Positions 27,458 to 33,296 of a stretch of 45,813 nucleotides of DNA are shown here, piece by piece. A program made the translations under genes and the position numbers. The number at the start of each line of letters is the position of its first letter. Position 1 is the stretch's first letter. Under the pieces are notes generated by a model that was not told the DNA's origin, ran no database searches, and saw only the letters and a list, made by a program, of their open reading frames with translations. The stretch spans positions 1-45,813 of the forward strand of contig JAZQDE010000053.1 of assembly GCA_045546695.1 (NCBI GenBank). The letters are read 5' to 3'. Source of the DNA: SIG424 sp045546695 (GTDB lineage: Bacteria > Bacillota > Clostridia > UBA1212 > UBA1255).

Positions 27458-28222
27458 TCAATGAATCAGCGATTTGACTATGTTCCAGAACGGTTGTGTG
27501 AATAGCTCGAACAGTGCGCCGGCCGGTGTGCCGATAAGGATGTTGTATACAGCCGGTATGAAATTAATAATGATAAGGAAACCGAGGAATATGAACAGGT
27601 TATATTTTTCAATGTTATAAAGTGAACGTGCAAATCTGTAAGGCAGGAAATTCACAATAAGTCTGTAGCCGTCGAAACCGGGCAGTGGCAGCATAAAAAA
27701 TACTGTCAGATAAATTGACACTCTGACCATCTGCATCAGAACAATGAGTATGCAGCTGTATGTAACAGCGCCGCTGCTGACATTTACCATATTACTGAGC
27801 AGGCTCATAGGGGACCAGATGTATGCAAGGAAACTTGGCTCGTATACGAGGTCGAAGAACGTGCCGATGTAGAACATTATGAAAAAGAGCAGTGAAGCAA
27901 TCAGACCGAACAGCAGGCCGAAAACAGGACCTGACAATATCTGGATTGCGCTGCCAACCTTGACGTTCTTATAGTTGCGTGAACTTGTAGGGACTGTCTT
28001 ACCAAAGCCGAAGCCGAGTAATATCAAACAGACAAAACCTATTAAATTTATATGGGCGAGAGGATTCAATGTCAGAAAACCATTGAGCGCCGGTGTGTCA
28101 TCTCCGAGTCTGCGTGCCGTCCATGCCTGGCCATATCCGCGTGCTGTAAAAAAGAGCAGATATGCAGGTACGCTGAGCAACGTAACTACTATTTCAGAAT
28201 AATCGAATGCACTTTGTAACAT
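27458..28222 (-). CDS. Site-2-protease (M50) homologue without the HExxH motif
   Basis: A 254-residue multi-pass membrane protein. GGAGG directly upstream supports the start at 28222; a longer frame begins 14 codons earlier. The family is clear from AWTARRLGDD, LTLNPLAHINLIG, GPVFGLLFGLIAS and LPLPGFDGYRLI, which align with M50 peptidases. At the zinc-binding site, where family members have HEYAHA, this protein has ARGYGQA (residues 27-33): both His and the catalytic Glu are gone. Asp184 of the second motif remains. It should not cleave peptides; a binding, chaperone or regulatory role is inference. The frame is intact with good membrane segments, so it is not obviously a decaying gene. Confidence 0.8.
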   Translation of the reverse strand: MLQSAFDYSEIVVTLLSVPAYLLFFTARGYGQAWTARRLGDDTPALNGFLTLNPLAHINLIGFVCLILLGFGFGKTVPTSSRNYKNVKVGSAIQILSGPVFGLLFGLIASLLFFIMFYIGTFFDLVYEPSFLAYIWSPMSLLSNMVNVSSGAVTYSCILIVLMQMVRVSIYLTVFFMLPLPGFDGYRLIVNFLPYRFARSLYNIEKYNLFIFLGFLIIINFIPAVYNILIGTPAGALFELFTQPFWNIVKSLIH

Positions 28223-28281
28223 ACTGCCTCCAATGTAAGATATTCTAATGAAGTATAGCACCAAAAAACAAAGTTCGCAAC

Positions 28282-28316
28282 TTGACAGTCTACGACAGCA
28301 TCTACATAGACGTCAA
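28282..28316. repeat. Imperfect inverted repeat upstream of the M50-like gene
   Basis: TTGAC-A-GTCTA (28282-28292) is mirrored by TAGAC-GTCAA (28307-28316): ten pairs with a single bulged A. It lies 60-95 bases upstream of the M50-like start on the minus strand and might be an operator, a promoter-associated element or the end of the island to its right. It is the last structure before composition and gene content change. Confidence 0.45.
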
Positions 28317-28584
28317 TGATTATTTTTCCGCTTTCGTTCGCTTCGTGCGGAAAATAAGTAAACTCCATTTGCTGATTGGGATGGCTTCTGGATAGTTGAT
28401 TAGTGCAATATGTTGGACATTTCTTTTGCTATAATTTGAGTGTAAAAAAGAGAAAGCATTTACCATTCTTAGCGGAACGCGATACCCTTGCGATAAGCGC
28501 CGTATCAAGCCGAAGGATTCCAGCAATCGCAGATATTTGCTTCTCCGCACCATCAGCGACTATCGCTACATATCCCACGAGCAT

Positions 28585-28848
28585 TTGATGCTTGAGGAAA
28601 AGCATCTGTTTTCCGGAATGCTCTATTGTGCCGATTGCGGCAGTAAGCTTTGGTATCGCACTAATACCATCAACAACGATATCTATTTCTACAGCTGCTG
28701 CAATTATAAAACCGATACCAGGGGAACTTGCGAGACCCAGCACTATATCCGATTTATCGGCATCCTGGAGTGCCCCCACATCGAACCGGCATACACCTCC
28801 GATACCCGTAAGGGTGTAGCAGTGAAGTATTTGAGCCAATCTTCCTAA
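28585..28848 (+). pseudogene. Remnant of a large serine recombinase (zinc-ribbon part)
   Basis: The + strand frame through this stretch reads MLEEKHLFSGMLYCADCGSK, then a segment with paired Cys (YFYSCCNYKTDTRGTCETQH) and HYIR. This is the zinc beta-ribbon of large serine recombinases of conjugative transposons. No N-terminal resolvase catalytic domain is present upstream, and the expected coiled-coil C-terminus is missing or degraded; the frame runs on upstream to about 28441 but without recognisable family sequence. There is no start or ribosome binding site of its own. It is a relic of an integrative element. Confidence 0.72.
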
Positions 28849-28913
28849 AACAAAAAAGAGCAGGCTTCAAACCTGTTCACTTACATCAACAAAGATATTC
28901 TGTAAAAGAAAAA

Positions 28914-28951
28914 TCGAGTGTTCATAACTTAAGTCCGTTATGAACACTCGA
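28914..28951. repeat. 15-bp perfect hairpin in the gene-free part of the island
   Basis: CGAGTGTTCATAAC (28915-28928) pairs with GTTATGAACACTCG (28937-28950), plus one flanking T-A pair, around an 8-base loop. There is no T-run, so it is not a typical terminator. Together with the recombinase relic this covers most of the gap between 28223 and 29016; the rest of that gap shows nothing I can name. Confidence 0.6.
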
Positions 28952-29016
28952 AATGTGAAAAAGCGACCAAAAGGTGCGTAAAGCGGGGTAAAAACGACCC
29001 AAAGTACACCTATAAC

Positions 29017-29568
29017 CTATAATTCAATGCCTATCATTTCTGCGTTGTCTACCGGAAAAGGATTTGATTTATTGGAGTACGCTATTCCATGCTCAATGCA
29101 TTGAATAACATTGATAACTCCGCCATGCGTTACAAGAATAACATTGTGATCTGAGCATTGTACTGTATGTCTAAAACCACGCCACGCATCTGCAACACGG
29201 TTATAAAACTGATGAGGGCTTTCTCCATTCGGATAGGATTGTTCCCAGTCCAGTGTACTCCAATACAATCCGGGATAGTGTTCTTCTGCAATTTGATTGT
29301 CCATACCTGCAAGAACACCGTTGTTGGTTTCTCTGAATTCCGGCATTTTAGTAATATGAACAGATAGTGCAGAAGATAATATTTCGGCGGTTTGCATTGC
29401 TCTTGGCAAATCGCTGGAGTATATCATATTTACATCCATATTTGCCGACAGGATTTCTGCTGATAGTTTTTCAACCTGTTTCACACCTTCAGCTGTCAGA
29501 GGAGAATCACTCCAACCACCGCGAACAGAATCATCATCCTTACCATGGCGAATAAGGAAGCAAATCAT
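29017..29568 (-). CDS. Histidine phosphatase family protein (PGM-like)
   Basis: A 183-residue branch-1 histidine phosphatase. The catalytic motif LIRHGKDD is at residues 5-12; WSDSPLTAEGVKQ, YSSDLPRAMQTAEI and the second histidine in ILVTHGGVI complete the active site. Substrates in this family range from phosphoglycerate to alpha-ribazole phosphate and cannot be chosen here. It overlaps the upstream four-helix-bundle gene by four bases, so the two are translated together. It lies in the accessory island. Confidence 0.88.
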   Translation of the reverse strand: MICFLIRHGKDDDSVRGGWSDSPLTAEGVKQVEKLSAEILSANMDVNMIYSSDLPRAMQTAEILSSALSVHITKMPEFRETNNGVLAGMDNQIAEEHYPGLYWSTLDWEQSYPNGESPHQFYNRVADAWRGFRHTVQCSDHNVILVTHGGVINVIQCIEHGIAYSNKSNPFPVDNAEMIGIEL

Positions 29569-29918
29569 TTGGTGTTCTCCTTTGCGGTCTTACAAGGGGC
29601 AATTAGAAGTCTGCGGATATTACCGCAAAGTTTCTCGGTATGTTGATATGTAGCTGTATCTATTCTATTGGTTTCATACATCAGCTTCAGCCAATAGCTT
29701 GTTTCGTTGGATTCTTTCAAAGCAATCTCCAGCTTTGCAACAAAATCTTTTTTGCTTTGTGCGTATTGCGCTTCGTGGATATTTGCACCAACGGATGTGC
29801 CTGCTCTTGCAAGCTGATCCGTCATATAAGTGCTTTTGGGTGCAGTTACCCCATCAACAAGATTAACGATCGCAACGGCAAATTCAAAAGATAAGTCAAG
29901 CAATTTGTTTTCGGACAT
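29565..29918 (-). CDS. Four-helix-bundle protein (bS23/Avd-like)
   Basis: A 117-residue protein of the family first seen in 23S rRNA intervening sequences and related to Avd of diversity-generating retroelements. The pattern DLSFEFAVAIVNLVD, DQLARAGTSVGANIHEAQYA, KKDFVAKLEIALKESNETSYWL and a fourth helix ending IRRLLI is characteristic. AAAGGTG precedes the start. No reverse transcriptase or variable repeat is present, so this is not a retroelement. Stand-alone members are common in gut Clostridia and of unknown role; proteins of the family form pentamers that bind nucleic acid. Upstream lie two short repeat arrays. Confidence 0.85.
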   Translation of the reverse strand: MSENKLLDLSFEFAVAIVNLVDGVTAPKSTYMTDQLARAGTSVGANIHEAQYAQSKKDFVAKLEIALKESNETSYWLKLMYETNRIDTATYQHTEKLCGNIRRLLIAPCKTAKENTK

Positions 29919-29984
29919 AAATGCACCTTTTTTCTACTTGATTATATCATAAACTATTATATCATAAAGTGCCGCAATTTTCAA

Positions 29985-30047
29985 TGATATATCGCTTCGC
30001 GATATGATATACGGCTTGCGCCGCATGATATACTTGCTTCGCAAGCA
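29985..30047. repeat. Three tandem hairpin units with conserved TGATATA spacer
   Basis: Three units of 20, 21 and 22 bases each begin TGATATA and continue into a different short palindrome: ATCGCTTCGCGAT (29985-30004), CGGCTTGCGCCG (30005-30025) and CTTGCTTCGCAAG (30026-30047). The stems differ between units but remain self-complementary. Two TATATCATAAA copies at about 29944-29968 precede them, in the reverse sense of the same TGATATA word. They lie in the 5' region of the four-helix-bundle gene. Confidence 0.8.
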
Positions 30048-30075
30048 TGAAGACTAACCCTAATTTTGATACAAA

Positions 30076-30167
30076 TGCACCCCCTTTTGATGTTAGGGGG
30101 TGCAAAGTCATTTTAGGGGGTGCATTTTAAGCCGAAGGGGGGTGCAAATCGGGTTTAGGGGGGTGCA
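30076..30167. repeat. G-rich array, AGGGGG(G)TGCA, 20-21 bp period
   Basis: Four direct copies of a run of five or six G followed by TGCA have their G-runs starting at 30096, 30116, 30137 and 30158, spaced 20, 21 and 21 bases. A fifth copy, inverted (TGCACCCCCT, 30076-30085), faces the first and can fold with it into a 10-bp stem with a 9-base loop. The spacers between copies are not conserved. No gene lies in 29919-30232; this array and the hairpin array fill most of it. Confidence 0.85.
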
Positions 30168-30232
30168 TCGTCGAACCACGCAAAGAAATTCTGTATCGCA
30201 ATTAACATTGTAATATATAATCATGTATGCGG

Positions 30233-30709
30233 CTACTCTGTTTCATAGTATTTACCGACTAAATTTTTGAGTTCTTCGTCATCGCAACTGAAGTGCGTGG
30301 AAGATATGCAATTGCCTTCGGCATCAAAGGTTTCACCGTATCCACCGCACGAATAAAAGGTATACTGACCATTAGTAAAGTTGATTCTTACGACCCAATC
30401 GCCATAATAAAAACTGGGATCGATTGCTGCAAGGGCAATTATAATAGAATCAGAAAATTTAAGCTTTGAAAAATCATCTAAAAAATCTTCTGTATCTTCT
30501 TCCGGTATAGTATAGACAGGTTCAAGGATTGTATCAAATCCGGAGTAATGTGCTGAATCTTGATTACGCAAATCATAAAACTGCACAGACACTATTTCTT
30601 CAGCGGCGATATCATAGTACTTTGTCAAGGGAATTATGATGCAACCACTCAGAGATACAATCAAAACAAAGGTCAAAAGTACAAACAAAAATTGTTTAAA
30701 TGGCTTCAT
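30233..30709 (-). CDS. Hypothetical lipoprotein
   Basis: A 158-residue protein not recognised beyond its export signal. Residues 1-22 form a lipoprotein signal peptide ending in the lipobox LSGC (Cys23). The mature part is acidic and aromatic-rich, with DDEELKNLVGKYYETE at the C-terminus, and is likely held on the outer membrane face. A strong AAGGAGG site precedes the ATG, and a good promoter lies just upstream. It is probably monocistronic island cargo. Confidence 0.75.
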   Translation of the reverse strand: MKPFKQFLFVLLTFVLIVSLSGCIIIPLTKYYDIAAEEIVSVQFYDLRNQDSAHYSGFDTILEPVYTIPEEDTEDFLDDFSKLKFSDSIIIALAAIDPSFYYGDWVVRINFTNGQYTFYSCGGYGETFDAEGNCISSTHFSCDDEELKNLVGKYYETE

Positions 30710-30730
30710 AATCTCGCCTCCTTTATAGAT

Positions 30731-30759
30731 ATTCTACCACAAAAAGAAAATAGCCACAA
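30731..30759 (-). promoter_or_regulatory. Promoter of the lipoprotein gene
   Basis: On the minus strand TTGTGG and TAGAAT are separated by 17 bases (reverse complements at 30754-30759 and 30731-30736). The start codon at 30709 follows with an AAGGAGG site between. Confidence 0.6.
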
Positions 30760-30791
30760 CCATGTATCAAAGTTGCGGTTATTCTTTGGCA

Positions 30792-30842
30792 GAGGATGAC
30801 GGGACTTGAACCCACACAGTATTGCTACCACTAGAACCTGAA
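30792..30842 (-). tRNA. 3' half of a tRNA-Leu(CAG), truncated
   Basis: Read on the minus strand, the segment starts with an anticodon-loop-like TTCAGGT (anticodon CAG) and a stem arm TCTAG. It continues with a class II variable arm (AGTGGTAGCAATACTGTG), a T-arm with TTCAAGT loop, and an acceptor 3' strand CATCCTC. The 5' half is missing: the bases before the anticodon loop do not complete the anticodon stem, and no GAGGATG acceptor partner lies at the expected distance. This is a tRNA fragment, as left at the attachment site of integrative elements, not a working gene. Confidence 0.68.
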
Positions 30843-30895
30843 TTATGTGCGCGAAAATAATATAGAAAAACATGGAGAAAAGCAAGAAAAAACAG

Positions 30896-30924
30896 TTGCC
30901 TAATCTTAAATGATAGGGTAAAAT
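30896..30924 (+). promoter_or_regulatory. Promoter of the PadR-family regulator gene
   Basis: TTGCCT (30896-30901), 17 bases, TAAAAT (30919-30924), about 70 bases upstream of the start codon. Confidence 0.55.
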
Positions 30925-30991
30925 AAACAATAGTGGTGTACATGCGAATATGTATGCAAAAAAGTAACATAAAACAAACAGAAGAAAGTGT

Positions 30992-31345
30992 GTGATTATT
31001 GTGAGTTACGAAAATACTATTGGTGAAAATTTAAGATTTGGTATTACAGAGATGCTTATCCTTCAATTATTATCCGAAGAAGACAAGTATGTTTACCAGA
31101 TTGCGCAGGAACTTGAGACACGTACAAATGGTGCTTTTAGCTTTAAAGCAGTTGCCTTGTACTTACCTTTGTATCGTCTTGTTGAGCGTGGTCTTGTAGA
31201 TGAACGTAAAGAAGTCGTTGTTGGTAAGAGATTCCGCAGATATTATCATCTCAAAGAAGAAGGCGCTATGTACTTTGAGCAGGTTAAAAAAGAATACCTT
31301 CTTATGGCAGCAGGCGTTGACGCTATCATGGAATGGGACAAATAA
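30992..31345 (+). CDS. PadR family transcriptional regulator
   Basis: A 117-residue winged-helix regulator of the short PadR class. FGITEMLILQLLSEEDKYVYQIAQELE and KAVALYLPLYRLVERGLVDERKE form the DNA-binding domain, and RRYYHLKEEGAMYFEQV is the typical wing and start of the dimerisation helix. The start is uncertain: GTG at 30992 or GTG at 31001; both have only a weak AGAAAG site. PadR proteins usually repress nearby transport or envelope genes; no such partner is adjacent, so the target is unknown. A terminator separates it from the radical SAM gene. Confidence 0.85.
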   Translation: MIIVSYENTIGENLRFGITEMLILQLLSEEDKYVYQIAQELETRTNGAFSFKAVALYLPLYRLVERGLVDERKEVVVGKRFRRYYHLKEEGAMYFEQVKKEYLLMAAGVDAIMEWDK

Positions 31346-31378
31346 TTTCCTAAAATGTATTATTGACTTATTGAGAAG

Positions 31379-31409
31379 ACAACCGCATAATAAATGCGGT
31401 TGTTTTTTT
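31379..31409 (+). terminator. Rho-independent terminator after padR
   Basis: Stem ACAACCGCAT (31379-31388) with ATGCGGTTGT (31394-31403), 5-base loop, then T-run to 31409. Confidence 0.9.
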
Positions 31410-31427
31410 ACAGAAAGGAAGTCGGAA

Positions 31428-33296
31428 ATGAGCGAAAATAGAGAATTTTTACCTGTTTCACGTGAAGATATGGATAAAAGAGGTTGGGAAGAGTGCGACT
31501 TTGTGCTGGTGACGGCGGACGCATACGTAGACCACCCGTCTTTTGCCGCGGCTATTATCAGCCGTGTACTGGAAAAAAATGGATATAAAGTCGGCATCAT
31601 CGCTCAGCCTGACTATAACAACCCCGAATCTGTGACAATTCTTGGAAAACCTCGTTATGGCTTCCTTGTCAGCGGTGGCAACATGGACACGATGGTGAGC
31701 CACTACACTGTTGCCAAAAACAAGCGCACGTACGACTATTATTCACCGGGCGGCGTAATGGGCAGGCGCCCTGACCGCGCGACCATCGTTTACACAAAGA
31801 TGATACGCCGCAAGTACGGCAACATTCCCGTCATCATCGGCGGCATCGAGGCTTCACTGCGACGCATGGCGCACTACGACTACTGGAGCGACCGCGTGAT
31901 GAAGTCGATTCTCATCGACTCCAACGCCGATCTCATTTCATATGGCATGGGTGAAAAGTCTATCGTGGAGATTGCCGACAGTCTGCAAAGCGGCCTTGAT
32001 ATTAAAGACATTACATTTATAAACGGCACAGTTTATAAAACGAAAAACATAGATAATCTCGTTGATTACGTTATGCTCCCGTCGTACGAGGAAATATTAA
32101 ACGACAAAAAGAAATTCGCGCAGAGTTTTTACACGCAGTATTGCAATACGAGCCCGCAGAATTCAAAGTGCTTAGTCGAGCCGTATGCGAATATGTATAT
32201 CGTCCAGAACATTCCGCAAATGCCACTGACTACAAGAGAAATGGACAGCGTTTATTCGCTTAAATACGTTGGCGACTACCATCCGATGTACGAAGAAGAA
32301 GGCGGCATTCCGGCCATAAAAGAAGTGAAATTCAGCGTTATTTCTGCCCGCGGTTGTTTTGGTGGCTGCAGCTTCTGTGCGCTGACTTTTCACCAGGGAA
32401 GGACTATACAGTCACGCAGTCATGAGTCCGTCATTGCGGAAGCTACGCGCCTTACGTGGGACAAGGATTTCAAAGGCTATATCAACGACATCAGCGCGCC
32501 GACTGCCAATTTCAGGAAGCCCTCCTGTGAAAAGCAGCTTGAACATGGTGTGTGTAAAAACAGGCAGTGCCTTTTCCCGAAGCCCTGCCCGAATATGGTA
32601 GTGGACCATTCTGATTTTATCGGTCTTCTGCGCAAAATGCGTGAAATACCGCGTGTTAAGAAGGTTTTTGTCAGGTCGGGTATCAGATTTGACTATCTGC
32701 TTGAAGATCCAAAATGTGACAGTCTCATAAAAGAGCTTTGCGAGCATCACATCAGCGGGCAGCTCAAGGTCGCACCGGAGCATGTGAGCGACAATGTTCT
32801 TAAGCACATGGGCAAGCCCAGAGTCAAGGTGTACAATGAGTTTATCGAGAAATATAAGAAGGCAAATCAGCAGCTTGGCAAATCCCAGTTTGTGGTACCT
32901 TATCTCATGTCGTCGCATCCGGGCTCGACTTTGAAAGATGCAATCGCGCTGGCTGAATATCTGCGTGACATAAAATACTCACCCGAACAGGTGCAGGATT
33001 TTTACCCGACGCCTTCTACGATATCTACATGCATGTATTACACAGGGTATGACCCGAGAACGATGGAAAAAGTTTACGTTGCAAAGAGTCCTGAGGAAAA
33101 GGCGATGCAAAGGGCGTTGATTCAGTTCCGCAACCCTAAAAATTATTGGCTTGTGCATAATGCTTTGTGCAAGGCGGGCAGGGAGGACCTGATTGGAAAT
33201 GGTCCTGAGTGCCTCATCAGGGAGAAGACAAATAATGTCAGATTCTCTTCTCGGCCTTCTGGTGCAAACGGTAAAGGACGTTCAAAGCTTCGATAG
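31428..33296 (+). CDS. YgiQ family radical SAM protein (UPF0313)
   Basis: A 622-residue radical SAM protein. The ATG at 31428 with AGAAAGGAAG upstream is used; an open frame 76 codons longer runs back through padR and the terminator and is rejected. MSENREFLPVSREDM and DFVLVTADAYVDHPSF are the typical N-terminus; the [4Fe-4S] motif is C310-x3-C314-x2-C317 in RGCFGGCSFC; further conserved blocks are GGIEASLRRMAHYDYWSD and KVAPEHVSDNVL. The reaction catalysed by the family is not established. Its last 59 bases overlap the 3' end of mutS on the other strand. Confidence 0.93.
   Translation: MSENREFLPVSREDMDKRGWEECDFVLVTADAYVDHPSFAAAIISRVLEKNGYKVGIIAQPDYNNPESVTILGKPRYGFLVSGGNMDTMVSHYTVAKNKRTYDYYSPGGVMGRRPDRATIVYTKMIRRKYGNIPVIIGGIEASLRRMAHYDYWSDRVMKSILIDSNADLISYGMGEKSIVEIADSLQSGLDIKDITFINGTVYKTKNIDNLVDYVMLPSYEEILNDKKKFAQSFYTQYCNTSPQNSKCLVEPYANMYIVQNIPQMPLTTREMDSVYSLKYVGDYHPMYEEEGGIPAIKEVKFSVISARGCFGGCSFCALTFHQGRTIQSRSHESVIAEATRLTWDKDFKGYINDISAPTANFRKPSCEKQLEHGVCKNRQCLFPKPCPNMVVDHSDFIGLLRKMREIPRVKKVFVRSGIRFDYLLEDPKCDSLIKELCEHHISGQLKVAPEHVSDNVLKHMGKPRVKVYNEFIEKYKKANQQLGKSQFVVPYLMSSHPGSTLKDAIALAEYLRDIKYSPEQVQDFYPTPSTISTCMYYTGYDPRTMEKVYVAKSPEEKAMQRALIQFRNPKNYWLVHNALCKAGREDLIGNGPECLIREKTNNVRFSSRPSGANGKGRSKLR

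Noticed and set aside
28429..28839. Minus-strand open frame of 136 residues
   Set aside because: It is antisense to the recombinase zinc-ribbon relic, whose + strand translation is recognisable; the minus frame shows no family features.
29565..30167. Diversity-generating retroelement
   Set aside because: The four-helix-bundle protein is Avd-like, but there is no reverse transcriptase and no template/variable repeat pair nearby.
29985..30167. CRISPR array
   Set aside because: Repeats are very short (7-10 bases conserved), units are only 20-22 bases, spacers are not unique 30-mers, and there are no cas genes.
30792..30842. Functional tRNA gene
   Set aside because: The 5' half, D-arm and acceptor 5' strand are absent.
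31200..31427. N-terminal extension of the YgiQ-type protein
   Set aside because: It overlaps padR in another frame and crosses a rho-independent terminator; the ATG at 31428 has a good ribosome binding site and the family's usual N-terminus.
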